DNA of 64,000 bases, from positions 186,001 through 250,000 of the forward strand of contig NZ_QANL01000003.1 of assembly GCF_003067705.1 (NCBI RefSeq), in the 5' to 3' direction. Below, one piece after another: positions 19,394 through 29,621 of the stretch (its first letter is position 1; the number at the start of each line of letters is the position of its first letter). The notes below the pieces were generated by a model. It had not been told where the DNA came from and made no database searches. It saw nothing but the letters and a program-made list of their open reading frames with translations. The DNA comes from Planctomonas deserti (GTDB lineage: Bacteria; Actinomycetota; Actinomycetes; Actinomycetales; Microbacteriaceae). A program made the position numbers and the translations under genes.

Positions 19394-20427
19394 GCGGCCC
19401 GCGTCCTCGGGTCGAGCAGCCGCTGGGCGGCGTCCGTGAGCAGGGTGACGACGATGTAGGCGGCGGCGACCACGAGCACGACGCCGAGAACGAGCGGGAT
19501 GTCGCGCAGCGTCACCGCGTTCAGCAGCGTGCGGCCGAGCCCCGGTCGGGCGAAGATCGTCTCCACCACGACCGCGCCGCTCACCAGGAAGCCGAACGCC
19601 CAGCCGGACAGGCTGACGGCGGGCAGGGCCGCGTGCCGGAGCACGTGCACCTGGCGGACGCCGGCCTCGCTCTCGCCGCGCGCCCGGGCCGACACGGTGA
19701 ACGGCGCCTCGAGCGCGTCCAGAAGCGACTCCCGCATCACCTGGCCGAGGAAGCCGGCCAGGGGGATCGCCAGGGTCACCACGGGGAGCACGAGCCCGGC
19801 GACGCCGGGCGTGCTGATCGGCGGGAACCAGCCGAGACCCGTGCTGAACACGAGGATGAGCACGATCGCGATCCAGAAGTGCGGCAGGGCGGCGGCGATC
19901 ACCTCGAGGCCGGAGCCGACGGCCGCCGAGACGCGGCCGCCCCGCGTCGACCACGTGGCGAGGGCGAGGGCGAGCAGCCAGGCCACCGCGAGGGCCAGCA
20001 CGGCGAGCAGCAGCGTGCCCGGCAGCTGTGCGCCGAGCAGCGCCGCCACGTCCTCCCGGAGCGAGTAGGAGGTGCCGAGGTCGCCGACGGCCAGCCGGCC
20101 GAGCTGGCGGACGTACTGCACGGCGATCGGCTGGTCGAGCCCGTACTCGGCGCGGACGGCGGCGAGCGCCTCGTCCGAGGCCTGCGACCCGGGACCGCCG
20201 AGGATCGCCTCGGCCGGGTCCCCGGGGATCAGCCGGATCGCGAAGAACGTGAGGGTCGCGACCGCCCAGAGCACGAATGCGGCACCGGCGACCCGGGACG
20301 CCCACCACCGCGCGGCGGCACCGATCCGTCCCGCGTCGCCCGGCCCGCGCCCGCGGCCGCCCGCGGGAGCCGGGCCGGGAGCGGCGGCGGCGGCGCTTCC
20401 CCGATCGGGGGCGCCGACCCCGCTCAC
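19390..20427 (-). CDS. Peptide-type ABC transporter permease (DppB type)
   Basis: A 345-residue permease with a long Gly/Pro/Ala N-terminal head. Helix 1 leads to the diagnostic FFAIRLIPGDPAEAILG, followed by YGLDQPIAVQYVRQL and GDLGTSYS, all hallmarks of DppB/OppB. The GTG start at 20427 overlaps the stop of the binding-protein gene by 4 bp. It pairs with the DppC-type subunit to form the membrane channel. Confidence 0.92.
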   Translation of the reverse strand: MSGVGAPDRGSAAAAAPGPAPAGGRGRGPGDAGRIGAAARWWASRVAGAAFVLWAVATLTFFAIRLIPGDPAEAILGGPGSQASDEALAAVRAEYGLDQPIAVQYVRQLGRLAVGDLGTSYSLREDVAALLGAQLPGTLLLAVLALAVAWLLALALATWSTRGGRVSAAVGSGLEVIAAALPHFWIAIVLILVFSTGLGWFPPISTPGVAGLVLPVVTLAIPLAGFLGQVMRESLLDALEAPFTVSARARGESEAGVRQVHVLRHAALPAVSLSGWAFGFLVSGAVVVETIFARPGLGRTLLNAVTLRDIPLVLGVVLVVAAAYIVVTLLTDAAQRLLDPRTRAA

Positions 20428-22070
20428 CGGTCGAGCCAGGTGTCGTACAGCGTCGGCGCGGACACGGTGGGCAGCGCCCGAAGCCCCTGCACGTCGTCCC
20501 GCAGCAGATAGGTGTTCTGCTGGTCGTAGAGCGGCAGGATGTAGAACCCCTCGAGCACCATGCGCTGGGCGTCCTCGTAGAGGGCCGCCCGCTCGTCGGG
20601 ATCGGACACCTGGGATGCGCGGATCAGGAGGTCGTCGAGCGCGGGGTCGCGCACCTGGGCGTGGTTCGCGAAGTAGCCGCTCGGTGCGGGCGTGGTGCCC
20701 GAGCTCTCGTAGAGGATCCGCAGCACGTCCGGTCCCACCTTCGTGTACGGGGCGCTCACCAGGTTGTAGTCGTTCTCGCCGAGTGCGCCGTACCAGCTGC
20801 TGAGGTCGAGCGGGTCGAGCACGACCTCGAATCCGGCGTCCTTGGCGCCCGCCTGGAGCTGCTCGAACAGGGACTGCTCCGCCGGGATGGACTGGTTGGT
20901 GCTCACGGGAAGGCGGAGGGTCAGGCGCTCGCCGTCCTTCACCCGGTAGCCGTCGGAGTCGCGCTCCGTCCAGCCCGCCGCGTCGAGCAGCTCGTTCGCG
21001 GCCTCCGGGTCGTACTCGAAGAGGTCGGGCTGGGAGTAGGCGAGCGGCTCGACGCTGGACAGCGGGGAGTACGACCGCTCGGCCGTTCCGAGGAAGAGCC
21101 CCTGCACGGCGTCGTCGACGTTCACAGCGCGGATGAACGCCTCGCGCACCCGCACGTCGTCGAACGGCGGCTTGCCGGAGTTGAGCTCCAGCCGGTTCGA
21201 GGAGCCGGGCCGGGGGGCATCCAGCTCCTGCAGCCCGTCGGCGTTCTGCGCCTGCACGATGGTGTCAGGCTGCGCGTTGTCGATCACGTCGACCTCGCCC
21301 GCCTGCAGGGCGGCGTACCGCGACGCGGAGTCCGGCAGGAAGCGCCACTCGATGCGCTCGAGATACGCCGGGCCCTCATGGCTGGCGTCGCCGGGCGGCG
21401 AGCTGTAGTCGTCGTTGCGCACCAGGGTGATGGAGCTCTGCCGATCCCACGCCTCGACGGCGAAGGGTCCGGTGCCGATGGGCGCGGCGCAGTTCGCGTC
21501 CATGCCCCGGGCGATGCCTTCGGGGGACTGGATGGCCAGCCAGGGCTGCGAGAGCGACTCGAGCAGCGCGCTGTCCGGTGCGCTCAGGGTGAGGCGCAGC
21601 GTCCGCGCGTCCACCGCCTCCGCGTTCGCGACCTTGCCGAGCGCGAGGTACCCGGTGGAGGAGAGCGTCGCCGGATCCTGCACGTGCGCGATGTTCGCCC
21701 GCACGGCCTCCGCGTCCAGGGGAGTGCCGTCCGTGAAGGTCACGCCGTCGCGGATGGTGAACGTCCAGGTGAGGCCGTCGTCGCTCTGCTCCCAGTCGCT
21801 CGCCAGCCAGGGCAGGATCTTCCCGTCCTCGTCGAGCGACACGAGGGACTCGAGGTACTGGGTGCTCACGAGGGCCTGCGGGTAGTTGCCGCCCACGTGC
21901 GGGTCGAGGCAGGTCGGCTCCGCGTCACCGGAGGCGTAGGTGAGGGTGCCGCCCTCGACCGGCTCCGCACTGCCGCCGGAGGGCGCGGGCGAGGAGCAGC
22001 CCGAGAGGAGCAGCAGGGCGGCGGCTGCGGCCGCCCCGGTGAGGGCTGAGGAGCGTCTGGGGCGGGTCAT
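20424..22070 (-). CDS. Peptide-type ABC transporter substrate-binding lipoprotein
   Basis: A 548-residue family-5 solute-binding protein (SBP_bac_5). The N-terminus has a signal peptide ending in the lipobox LLSGC. The mature part shows the usual landmarks: GGTLTYASGD, LASDWEQSDDGLTWTFTIRDGV and GTGPFAVEAWD. It captures the transported substrate outside the membrane and passes it to the permeases encoded next. The start ATG 22070 has AGAAG upstream; an upstream in-frame extension lacks a ribosome site and would bury the signal peptide. The gene heads the operon and faces a TetR gene across a palindromic operator. Confidence 0.92.
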   Translation of the reverse strand: MTRPRRSSALTGAAAAAALLLLSGCSSPAPSGGSAEPVEGGTLTYASGDAEPTCLDPHVGGNYPQALVSTQYLESLVSLDEDGKILPWLASDWEQSDDGLTWTFTIRDGVTFTDGTPLDAEAVRANIAHVQDPATLSSTGYLALGKVANAEAVDARTLRLTLSAPDSALLESLSQPWLAIQSPEGIARGMDANCAAPIGTGPFAVEAWDRQSSITLVRNDDYSSPPGDASHEGPAYLERIEWRFLPDSASRYAALQAGEVDVIDNAQPDTIVQAQNADGLQELDAPRPGSSNRLELNSGKPPFDDVRVREAFIRAVNVDDAVQGLFLGTAERSYSPLSSVEPLAYSQPDLFEYDPEAANELLDAAGWTERDSDGYRVKDGERLTLRLPVSTNQSIPAEQSLFEQLQAGAKDAGFEVVLDPLDLSSWYGALGENDYNLVSAPYTKVGPDVLRILYESSGTTPAPSGYFANHAQVRDPALDDLLIRASQVSDPDERAALYEDAQRMVLEGFYILPLYDQQNTYLLRDDVQGLRALPTVSAPTLYDTWLDR

Positions 22071-22135
22071 GCGTCTTCTTCCGTCGGGGCTGTTCGCCCG
22101 ATGCGAACCGGGCTTCCGTCTACAGGACACAATTG

Positions 22136-22150
22136 ATGTACGCGGTACAT
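22136..22150. promoter_or_regulatory. Probable TetR operator
   Basis: ATGTAC-GCG-GTACAT is a perfect 6-bp inverted repeat with a 3-nt centre. It lies in the 118-bp divergent promoter region between the ABC transporter operon and the TetR gene, positioned to control both. Confidence 0.65.
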
Positions 22151-22188
22151 TTATTCCGTCGAGGTCCATCGTACGGAACGGAGCGTGC

Positions 22189-22824
22189 ATGCCGGACACC
22201 CGAGCGCCCCGCCGCGGGCGACCCACGGCATCCTCTCGGGCCGACCTCGAGGATGCCGCGGCCGAGCTGTTCCTCGAGCGCACCTACGCCGCGACCTCCG
22301 TTGCGGACATCACCCAGCGCGCCGGGGTCTCCCGCACAACCTTCTTCAACTACTTCACGGCGAAGAGCGACGTGCTCTGGTCGACGTTCGACACCCACAT
22401 CGGCCGGCTGACGGAGTGCCTCGCGGACGCTGCGGAGGGAACACCCGCCATGGCGGCCGTGCGCGCGGCGTTCCTTCGGGTGGTGGCGCCGATCGGGCCG
22501 GAGTCGGTGCCGTGGGCGCTCACCCAGCAGGAGCTCATGGGCACCCGGGAGGTGCTCGAGTCCTCCGGCCTCCGGCGCTTCATGGAGCAGGCGGCCGTGC
22601 TGCGCCGCTTCCTCGCGGGGCGCACGGGCCTTCCGGCATCCGACGCGCGGGTGCAGTCGGCCGCGTTCGCGGCCCTCGGCGCGGTTGCTGCGGCGGCCGG
22701 GGCCTGGGCAGGCGACGGCGTCGGGCGCCGTCCCCTGCGCGACTACGTCGACGAGGCCCTGTCCCCGGTGTGCGCCGGCTTCGACGCCGCATTCGACCGG
22801 TCGGACGAGCGGCAGGCCGACTGA
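22189..22824 (+). CDS. TetR-family transcriptional regulator
   Basis: A 211-residue repressor-type protein. The N-terminal helix-turn-helix shows the canonical TSVADITQRAGVSRTTFFNYF segment (about residues 36-56). The C-terminal ligand domain is all-helical and unclassified. It starts at ATG 22189 with GGAG just upstream. Being divergent from the peptide-type ABC operon with a clean palindrome between them, it probably represses that operon and itself in response to the transported compound or a derivative. Confidence 0.9.
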   Translation: MPDTRAPRRGRPTASSRADLEDAAAELFLERTYAATSVADITQRAGVSRTTFFNYFTAKSDVLWSTFDTHIGRLTECLADAAEGTPAMAAVRAAFLRVVAPIGPESVPWALTQQELMGTREVLESSGLRRFMEQAAVLRRFLAGRTGLPASDARVQSAAFAALGAVAAAAGAWAGDGVGRRPLRDYVDEALSPVCAGFDAAFDRSDERQAD

Positions 22825-22896
22825 GCGGTCGCCCGGCTGAGCGATCGGGGGACCGGCGAACGGCGGACGACCGGTCGGGGGCGAGGGAACCTCGGA

Positions 22897-23589
22897 CTAG
22901 GGAAGGGGCTCGACGATGGCGGCCTCGGCAGGGACGCCGGACTCGACGGGTGCAGGCTCTCCCCGCCCGCGCCGCCACTCCCGGTAGCGCCGGAACGCCA
23001 TCGGCACCCCGCGGGCGACGGACAGGTCGGCGCTGTCCATGACCTGGACGTGCAGGTGGGGCTGGGTGGAGTTGCCCGAGTTCCCGCACTCGGCGAGCTT
23101 CTGCCCCCCGCGCACGGTCTCGCCCGCCCGCACCAGCAGGGACCCGGCGCGCAGGTGCACGAGGGCGACGAACGGGCCTCCGCCGGGCAACCGCAGGACG
23201 ACGTGGTTGCCGGCGATGGCGGACGCGCCCTCGCGCAGCCGGTTCCGCTGCCCGAGCGCGTAGGGCACGAGCGCGAGCTGCGAACGCCGCGCCTCGTGGT
23301 CCGGCTCCCCGTCGTGCGCCACGACGACGACCCCGTCCGCCGGCGCGAGGATCGGCCGGCCGAAGCCGACGAAGCGATCGGCGGGCTCGGTCGCGAGCGC
23401 CGTCCGCCAGTCCCGACGGGCGGCGGTGCGCCCGCGGGCGTCCACGCCGACGAAGTCGATCGCGTACCGCTCGCCCAGCAGGTCGGTGCCGTGGCTCGGT
23501 ACCCGGCGGGCCGGGCTGTTCTGCACGAGCCACCGACCCGTGAACGGCAGGGACAGCAGGACCTCGCCGGACGGCAGGATCTCGGTCAT
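22897..23589 (-). CDS. M23/LytM-like peptidase-domain protein
   Basis: A 230-residue protein with the lysostaphin/LytM fold. It has an early HGTD element (His33, Asp36) and a late PHLHVQ element, with GETVRGGQKLAECGNSGNS between them, matching the usual GDxVxxGQxIGxxGxTGxS strand-turn. The H-x-x-x-D and HxH pattern needed for zinc appears present, so it may cut peptidoglycan cross-links. However, I see no signal peptide, which is odd for a cell-wall enzyme. The ATG 23589 has TAGGCT 6 nt upstream, suggesting a leaderless message. Confidence 0.75.
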   Translation of the reverse strand: MTEILPSGEVLLSLPFTGRWLVQNSPARRVPSHGTDLLGERYAIDFVGVDARGRTAARRDWRTALATEPADRFVGFGRPILAPADGVVVVAHDGEPDHEARRSQLALVPYALGQRNRLREGASAIAGNHVVLRLPGGGPFVALVHLRAGSLLVRAGETVRGGQKLAECGNSGNSTQPHLHVQVMDSADLSVARGVPMAFRRYREWRRGRGEPAPVESGVPAEAAIVEPLP

Positions 23590-23595
23590 CGCCGC

Positions 23596-23601
23596 AGCCT
23601 A
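23596..23601 (-). promoter_or_regulatory. -10 element of leaderless M23 gene
   Basis: TAGGCT on the minus strand is followed by 6 nt and the ATG at 23589. The same hexamer precedes argG and the APH-type gene at the same distance. Confidence 0.6.
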
Positions 23602-23657
23602 GGGGGCGACCCGCGCACGGGCCACCCCCGCCGCGACGGGTTCGCTACACTGGGGGG

Positions 23658-23886
23658 ACAGGTGTCGATCCGGCCATCACCGGGGAGCCTTCGGAAGAAC
23701 AGCAGCTTCGCGTTCCGGCGTGGTGGTGCTCAGTAGAACCGAACGGGGCTGGCCCGTCACAGCCAATGAACAAGCGGCCCGGCGCGCTGAACGAAGAGCG
23801 CCGCGGCAAGCGGGGTGGTACCGCGGTGCCCGCCGGAGAACCGGCGGACGGCGTCCTCGTGCAGATTCTGTCCTGCCAGGAGAGCC
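23658..23886 (+). promoter_or_regulatory. T-box leader of ileS
   Basis: This tRNA-sensing leader has an actinobacterial layout. An ultrashort Stem I (CCGGCCATCACCGG) exposes the isoleucine codon ATC at 23676-23678, and the AGCCTTCGGAAGAAC element follows. The T-box core AAGCGGGGTGGTACCGCGG (23808-23826) includes the TGGT bulge that pairs with the uncharged tRNA end. The ileS ribosome site CAGGAG (23877-23882) can pair with a nearby TCCTG (23871-23875) or the TCCT near 23854, so control is likely at translation initiation, as in other actinobacteria. A -10 candidate TACACT is at 23646-23651. The exact 5' end is inferred. Confidence 0.88.
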
Positions 23887-26800
23887 ATGACGTACCCCCG
23901 CCCGCCCTACGAATCGAGCCCCTCGGATCCGTCCGATGCCGCGCGCGCAGACGCCGCTCGGCAGCGGGCCGTGAGCCCGAGCCCGAGCTTCCCGGAGATC
24001 GAGGAGGGCATCCTCGCGTTCTGGAAGGGCGACGACACCTTCCAGGCGTCGATCGACCAGCGCGAGGGCTGCACGGAGTGGGTGTTCTACGACGGCCCGC
24101 CGTTCGCCAACGGCCTGCCGCACTACGGCCACCTCCTCACCGGCTACGCCAAGGACCTGTTCCCGCGCTTCCAGACGATGCGGGGCAAGCAGGTGCACCG
24201 CCGGTTCGGCTGGGACACCCACGGGCTGCCCGCCGAGCTGGAGGCCGAGCGGCAGCTCGGCATCAGCGACAAGAGCGAGATCGAGAAGATGGGAATCGCC
24301 GCGTTCAACGGCGCCGCCCGAGACGCCGTGCTGCGCTACACCGGCGAGTGGCAGGACTACGTCACGCGCATGGCCCGGTGGGTCGACTTCGAGAACGACT
24401 ACAAGACCCTCGACATCACCTTCATGGAGTCGGTCATCTGGGCGTTCAAGCAGCTCCACGACAAGGGCCTCGCCTACGAGGGCTACCGCGTGCTGCCCTA
24501 CTGCTGGCGTGACCAGACCCCGCTGTCGAACCACGAGCTGCGGATGGACGACGACGTCTACAAGACGCGCCAGGACCAGACCGTGACGGTGACGTTCCCG
24601 CTCGTCGGCATGCGCGCCGAGGCCCTCGGGCTCACGGGCGTGCGCGCCCTCGCCTGGACGACGACCCCGTGGACCCTGCCGACCAACATGGCGCTCGCCG
24701 TGGGGCCGGACATCGAGTACTCCGTCGTGCGCAGCGGCCCGAACGCGACCCACGACTCCGAGGCGCCGGACGGCCTCGCGGAGCACCACCCCGCGCACGC
24801 CGACACCGAGGTGCGGGGCGCCGAGTACCTCATCGCATCCGACCTCCTCGCCGGCTACGCGAAGGACCTCGGCTACGACTCCGCCGAGGAGGCGCGCGCC
24901 GGGGTGGCCTTCACCATCCGCGGCGCCGAGCTGAACGGCGTGCAGTACGACCGGCTCTGGGACTACTACGCGGACACCGAGAAGTACGGCACGCAGCACG
25001 CCTGGCAGATCCTGGTGGCCGACTACGTCACGACCACCGAGGGCACCGGCATCGTGCACCAGGCACCGGCCTACGGCGAGGACGACCAGGTCGTCTGTGC
25101 CGCGGCCGGCATCCCCGTTCTCCTCTCCGTCGACGAGGGCGGGCGCTTCCTGCCGCTCATCGAGGAGGTGGCCGGCCTGCAGGTGTTCGAGGCGAACCGC
25201 ACGCTGACCCAGATGATCAAGGCGCAGGGCCGGCTCCTGCGCCAGGCGAGCTACGAGCACCCCTACCCGCACTGCTGGCGCTGCCGCAATCCGCTCATCT
25301 ACAAGGCGGTCTCCAGCTGGTTCGTGCGCGTGACCGACTTCCGCGACGACATGGTGCGCCTGAACCAGGACGTCACCTGGGTGCCGGACAACGTGAAGGA
25401 CGGGCAGTTCGGCAAGTGGATCGGCAACGCCCGCGACTGGTCGATCTCCCGCAACCGGTACTGGGGATCGCCCATCCCGGTGTGGAAGAGCGATGACCCC
25501 GCGTACCCGCGCATCGACGTCTACGGCTCGCTCGACGAGCTCGAGGCCGACTTCGGCGTGCGCCCCACCGACCTGCACCGCCCCTACATCGACGAGCTGA
25601 CCCGGCCGAACCCGGACGACCCGACGGGGCGGTCGACCATGCGTCGCATCACCGACGTGCTCGACGTGTGGTTCGACTCCGGCTCGATGCCGTTCGCGCA
25701 GGTGCACTACCCCTTCGAGAACTCGGAGTGGTTCGACACCCACAACCCCGCGGACTTCATCGTCGAGTACATCGGCCAGACCCGCGGCTGGTTCTACACG
25801 CTGCACGTGCTGTCCACGGCGCTGTTCGGTCGCCCCGCCTTCAGCAACGTCGTGAGCCACGGCATCGTCCTCGGCTCCGACGGCCAGAAGATGTCGAAGT
25901 CGCTGCGCAACTACCCCGACGTCAACGAGGTGTTCACCCGCGACGGGTCCGACGCCATGCGCTGGTTCCTGATGGCGAGCTCCGTGCTGCGCGGCGGCAA
26001 CCTCGTCGTAACCGAGGAGGGCATCCGCCAGGGCGTGCGGGAGATGCTGCTGCCGCTCTGGAGCACCTGGTACTTCTTCTCCCTCTACGCCAACACCGCG
26101 GGGCCCGACGGCACCGGCTACGAGGCCGCCTGGCGCACCGACTCCACGGACGTGCTCGACCGGTACATCCTCGCGAAGACCGGCCAGCTCGTCGAGGACG
26201 TCACCGTCGACCTCGAGGCGCTCGACAGCTCGCTGGCCTCGGCGAAGCTGCGCGACTTCGGCGACGTGCTCACGAACTGGTACGTGCGGCGCTCCCGCGA
26301 CCGCTTCTGGGCGGGCGTCGGCGCGGACGGCGCGGACACCGGGGCCTTCGACACGCTGTACACCGTGCTGGAGACCCTCACCCGCGTCGCCGCCCCGCTG
26401 CTGCCGCTCGTGGCGGAGCGCATCTGGAAGGACCTCACCGGCGGCCGAAGCGTGCACCTGACGGACTGGCCGGACGCGTCCGCGTTCCCGCGCGAGGACG
26501 ACCTCGTCGCCGCGATGGACTCCGTGCGGGCGATCAGCTCGACGGCGCTCTCGCTGCGCAAGCAGTCGGGCCTGCGCGTGCGCCTGCCGCTGTCGACGCT
26601 CACGGTCGTGACCACCGACACCACCGGGCTCGTCCCGTTCGAGGCGATCCTGCGCGAGGAGCTCAACGTGAAGTCGGTCCGGCTCGTCGAGTTCGAGGAG
26701 TCGAGCGCCGAGCGCTTCGGCGTGACCTCGCGGCTCACCGTGAACGCGCGCGCCGCGGGTCCGCGACTCGGCAAGAACGTGCAGACGGTCATCAAGGCCG

Positions 26801-27243
26801 CCCGCGCGGGGGACTGGACCGAGACCGACGGCACCGTGGTCGCGGGCGGCATCGCCCTCGAGGAGGGCGAGTACGAGCTGAAGCTCGAGGCGTCCGGCTC
26901 GGCGTCCGGCTCGGCGCTCGCGCTGCTGCCGAGCGGCGGATTCCTGCTGCTCGACACCGTGGTCACCCCGGAGCTCGAGGCCGAGGGGCTCGCCCGCGAC
27001 GTCATCCGGGCCGTTCAGGACGCGCGGAAGGCGGCGGGGCTCGAGGTGAGCGACCGCATCTCCCTGTCGCTCGCCGCGAGCGATGCGGCGAGCGAGGAGG
27101 CCATCCGCGAGCACGGCGGCCTCATCTCCGCCGAAACCCTGAGCGAGGAGCTCCGGGTTCTGCGCGAGGATGCTGTCAGCGGGGACTCCTGGAAGGCTGT
27201 GGGCCAGGGCTCGCAGGTGCGGATCGAGGTGGCGAAGCGATGA
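23887..27243 (+). CDS. ileS: Isoleucine--tRNA ligase, type 2 (eukaryotic-like)
   Basis: Charges tRNA-Ile and edits Val-tRNA-Ile. The 1118-residue class I synthetase has HYGH at 79-82 (type 1 bacterial enzymes have HVGH) and KMSKS at 668-672. It contains the CP1 editing domain ([14 protein letters not shown]; later [10 protein letters not shown]) and a C-terminal anticodon-binding region without the zinc-finger tail of type 1 IleRS. These are marks of the eukaryotic-like type 2 enzyme, the class known for intrinsic mupirocin tolerance. ATG 23887 has CAGGAG close upstream, inside the T-box sequestering region. The stop overlaps folC (ATGA). Confidence 0.96.
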   Translation: MTYPRPPYESSPSDPSDAARADAARQRAVSPSPSFPEIEEGILAFWKGDDTFQASIDQREGCTEWVFYDGPPFANGLPHYGHLLTGYAKDLFPRFQTMRGKQVHRRFGWDTHGLPAELEAERQLGISDKSEIEKMGIAAFNGAARDAVLRYTGEWQDYVTRMARWVDFENDYKTLDITFMESVIWAFKQLHDKGLAYEGYRVLPYCWRDQTPLSNHELRMDDDVYKTRQDQTVTVTFPLVGMRAEALGLTGVRALAWTTTPWTLPTNMALAVGPDIEYSVVRSGPNATHDSEAPDGLAEHHPAHADTEVRGAEYLIASDLLAGYAKDLGYDSAEEARAGVAFTIRGAELNGVQYDRLWDYYADTEKYGTQHAWQILVADYVTTTEGTGIVHQAPAYGEDDQVVCAAAGIPVLLSVDEGGRFLPLIEEVAGLQVFEANRTLTQMIKAQGRLLRQASYEHPYPHCWRCRNPLIYKAVSSWFVRVTDFRDDMVRLNQDVTWVPDNVKDGQFGKWIGNARDWSISRNRYWGSPIPVWKSDDPAYPRIDVYGSLDELEADFGVRPTDLHRPYIDELTRPNPDDPTGRSTMRRITDVLDVWFDSGSMPFAQVHYPFENSEWFDTHNPADFIVEYIGQTRGWFYTLHVLSTALFGRPAFSNVVSHGIVLGSDGQKMSKSLRNYPDVNEVFTRDGSDAMRWFLMASSVLRGGNLVVTEEGIRQGVREMLLPLWSTWYFFSLYANTAGPDGTGYEAAWRTDSTDVLDRYILAKTGQLVEDVTVDLEALDSSLASAKLRDFGDVLTNWYVRRSRDRFWAGVGADGADTGAFDTLYTVLETLTRVAAPLLPLVAERIWKDLTGGRSVHLTDWPDASAFPREDDLVAAMDSVRAISSTALSLRKQSGLRVRLPLSTLTVVTTDTTGLVPFEAILREELNVKSVRLVEFEESSAERFGVTSRLTVNARAAGPRLGKNVQTVIKAARAGDWTETDGTVVAGGIALEEGEYELKLEASGSASGSALALLPSGGFLLLDTVVTPELEAEGLARDVIRAVQDARKAAGLEVSDRISLSLAASDAASEEAIREHGGLISAETLSEELRVLREDAVSGDSWKAVGQGSQVRIEVAKR

Positions 27244-28622
27244 CGGACAACACGTTCGACGACTCCGAGGACGCGCTGTACGAGCGCGCCGCCGACGAGG
27301 TCTACGAGGCGCTGCTCCAGCGCGCGGGCGAGGGCGCGCCCCAGCCGCGGCTGACCGCGACCCGCCGCGCGGTCGAGGTCCTCGGCGATCCGCACCGGGC
27401 TTACCCGGTGATCCACATCACGGGCACGAACGGCAAGACGTCGACGAGCCGCATCAGCGAGAGCATCCTGCGCGCCTTCGGGCTGCGCACGGGCCTGCTC
27501 ACCAGCCCGCACCTGCAGCGGTTCAACGAGCGCATCGTCATCGACGGCGAGCCCATCTCGAACGAGGCGCTCGCCCGGAACTGGGACGAGATCCAGCCGT
27601 ACATCACCATGGTCGACGACGAGCTCGAGGCCGCGGGGGAGCCGCGCCTCACGTTCTTCGAGGCGCTCACCGTGCTCGCGTTCGCCTGCTTCGCGGACGC
27701 GCCGGTGGACGTCGGCGTGATCGAGGTCGGCATGGGCGGCGAGTGGGATTCCACCAACGTCGTCGAGGGCCAGGTGTCGGTGTTCACGCCCATCTCCCTC
27801 GACCACACCGCCCGGCTCGGCAACACCGTCGCCGCGATCGCCCGCACCAAGTCCGGCATCGTCAAGCCGTCCACCGACGTCGTGTCCGCGACTCAGCCCG
27901 CGGAGGCGCTCGACGAGCTGCGTCGTGCGGCCGAGCTCACCGAGTCGACCTTCTCGGTGCAGGGCGAGACGTTCGCGCTCGAGTCCAACACGGTGGCCGT
28001 CGGCGGGCAGGTCCTCACGGTGCGCGGCATCGCCGGGCGCTACGAGGACCTCTTCCTACCGCTGTTCGGCGACCACCAGGCCCAGAACGCCGCGGTCGCC
28101 ATCGCGGCGGTCGAGACCTTCATCGGCGGCGGCGACCACGCGCTCGCCCAGGACGTCGTGGCCGAGGGCCTCGCGACCGTGACGTCGCCCGGGCGCCTCC
28201 AGGTCGTGGGCGTCGAGCCCACCGTGCTCGTGGACGCGGCGCACAATCCGAGCGGGGCCGAGACGCTCGCGGCCTCGATCCCGCTGTACTTCACCTTCGA
28301 CCGCGTCATCGCCGTGGTCGGTGTGCTCGCGGACAAGGACGCCAAGGGCATCATCGCGGCGCTCGAGCCCGTCGTGGACGAGTTCGTGATCACGCAGGCG
28401 CCGTCGGACCGCGGGTCGGACGTCGACGAGCTCGCCGCGACCGCCGTGTCCGTCGTGGGTCCCGACCGTGTCACCGTCGAGCCCAACGTCCGCACCGCGC
28501 TCGAGACGGCGCGCGACCTGGCCGGCGAGACCGACAAGGGCGCCGTCGTGGTGGCCGGATCCATCCTCCTCGTGGGCGAGGCCATCGGCATCGCCGCTGA
28601 CGAGGGGTGGAAGGGCGCATGA
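27240..28622 (+). CDS. folC: Folylpolyglutamate synthase / dihydrofolate synthase
   Basis: Adds glutamate to dihydropteroate or folates. The 460-residue Mur-ligase-like enzyme shows the P-loop [12 protein letters not shown], the FERI-type region [13 protein letters not shown], and [12 protein letters not shown]. It also has SLDHTARLG and the C-terminal DAAHNPSG motif, all standard FolC landmarks. The ATG at 27240 overlaps the ileS stop by 4 bp, and its own stop overlaps the next start in the same way. Translation of ileS, folC and the DUF4233 gene is therefore coupled, and all three probably share the T-box-controlled transcript. Confidence 0.95.
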   Translation: MTDNTFDDSEDALYERAADEVYEALLQRAGEGAPQPRLTATRRAVEVLGDPHRAYPVIHITGTNGKTSTSRISESILRAFGLRTGLLTSPHLQRFNERIVIDGEPISNEALARNWDEIQPYITMVDDELEAAGEPRLTFFEALTVLAFACFADAPVDVGVIEVGMGGEWDSTNVVEGQVSVFTPISLDHTARLGNTVAAIARTKSGIVKPSTDVVSATQPAEALDELRRAAELTESTFSVQGETFALESNTVAVGGQVLTVRGIAGRYEDLFLPLFGDHQAQNAAVAIAAVETFIGGGDHALAQDVVAEGLATVTSPGRLQVVGVEPTVLVDAAHNPSGAETLAASIPLYFTFDRVIAVVGVLADKDAKGIIAALEPVVDEFVITQAPSDRGSDVDELAATAVSVVGPDRVTVEPNVRTALETARDLAGETDKGAVVVAGSILLVGEAIGIAADEGWKGA

Positions 28623-29074
28623 CCGTCGGAACGCCGGACCCGTCGCCCGAGCCGGGGCGCGCATCCCGCCCGGCGCGCAGGCGCAGGACCCGCTCCACGC
28701 AGGAGTCCCTCGGCTCGATCGTGCTCGGCTTCGAGGTGATCGTGGTCTTCCTCGCCGCGCTCGTGGCCTTCGGGCTCCGCGCGCTGCCCGCGGCAACGGC
28801 ATTGGGCGGCGGCGCCGCGCTCATCGCGGTGATGCTCGTGACCGTCGGCCTGCTCCGCTACCGCTGGGGATTCGCCCTCGGCTGGCTGGTCGAGCTGGCG
28901 ATCGTGGCCACCGGCTTCGTGCTGCAGGCCATGTTCATCGTGGGCGGGTTCTTCGCCATTCTCTGGGTGTACTGCATGATCCAGGGGGCGCGGATCGATC
29001 GCGAGAAGGCGGCGGCGCTGCGCGCGCAGCCGGACGCAGGACCAACGGTCGATGGACCGACGGAAACAATCTAA
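28619..29074 (+). CDS. DUF4233 membrane protein
   Basis: A 151-residue protein with a basic cytoplasmic head (RPARRRRTR) and four closely spaced membrane helices between about residues 33 and 128. The pattern and the position between folC and ndk are those of the DUF4233 family of actinobacteria. The function is unknown; an accessory role in folate or nucleotide metabolism is only suggested by the constant neighbourhood. The ATG overlaps the folC stop. Confidence 0.8.
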   Translation: MTVGTPDPSPEPGRASRPARRRRTRSTQESLGSIVLGFEVIVVFLAALVAFGLRALPAATALGGGAALIAVMLVTVGLLRYRWGFALGWLVELAIVATGFVLQAMFIVGGFFAILWVYCMIQGARIDREKAAALRAQPDAGPTVDGPTETI

Positions 29075-29083
29075 GGAGAACTC

Positions 29084-29506
29084 ATGACCGCACCCGTGGA
29101 GGAAACGCTCGTCCTGGTGAAGCCGGACGGCGTCGCCCGCAACCTGACGGGCGAGATCATCCGGCGCATCGAGGCGAAAGGCTACAAGCTCGTCGACCTG
29201 AAGCTGGTGCAGGCCGACCGCGACCTGCTCGCCCAGCACTACGAGGAGCACGTGGGCAAGCCGTTCTACGAGCCGCTCGTCGAGTTCATGGAGTCCGGGC
29301 CACTCGTCGCGATCCGCCTCGCTGGCAACCGCGTGATCGAGGGCTTCCGCTCGCTCGCCGGAACGACGGATCCCACCACGGCCGCCCCCGGCACGATCCG
29401 CGGCGACCTCGCCCGCGACTGGGGCGCGAAGGTGCAGCAGAACCTGGTGCACGGATCCGATTCGCCGGAGTCCGCGGCCCGCGAGCTCGCCCTCTGGTTC
29501 GACTGA
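29084..29506 (+). CDS. ndk: Nucleoside-diphosphate kinase
   Basis: Equilibrates nucleoside di- and triphosphates via a phosphohistidine. The 140-residue protein has the conserved start EETLVLVKPDGVARNL and the active-site segment NLVHGSDSPESA, whose His (about residue 122) is the phosphorylated one, followed by the ELALWF end. AAGGAG precedes ATG 29084. It is 9 nt after the DUF4233 gene, so it is in the same operon. Two large palindromic elements follow. Confidence 0.97.
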   Translation: MTAPVEETLVLVKPDGVARNLTGEIIRRIEAKGYKLVDLKLVQADRDLLAQHYEEHVGKPFYEPLVEFMESGPLVAIRLAGNRVIEGFRSLAGTTDPTTAAPGTIRGDLARDWGAKVQQNLVHGSDSPESAARELALWFD

Positions 29507-29523
29507 CCCCACCCGTTCGTGAA

Positions 29524-29594
29524 CGCCCCTGCCCAGGCAGCGGCATCCTGCCCAAGTTCAACCTGGGCGCGGCGCCTCTGCCTGGGCAGGGGCG
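29524..29594. repeat. Palindromic element A (17-bp arms)
   Basis: CGCCCCTGCCCAGGCAG (29524-29540) and its exact reverse complement (29578-29594) flank 37 nt. The interior can itself fold through CCCA, GTT / AAC, TGGG. It lies between convergent ndk and VKOR, and could act as a two-way terminator. Confidence 0.85.
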
Positions 29595-29621
29595 AGAGGG
29601 ACGCGCACCCCGGCCGCTCCA

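Noticed and set aside
23677-27114. A very long open frame (over 1100 codons) antisense to ileS
   Set aside because: Its composition is that of a GC-rich shadow frame, it has no recognisable domain, and the plus strand holds a full IleRS with all motifs.
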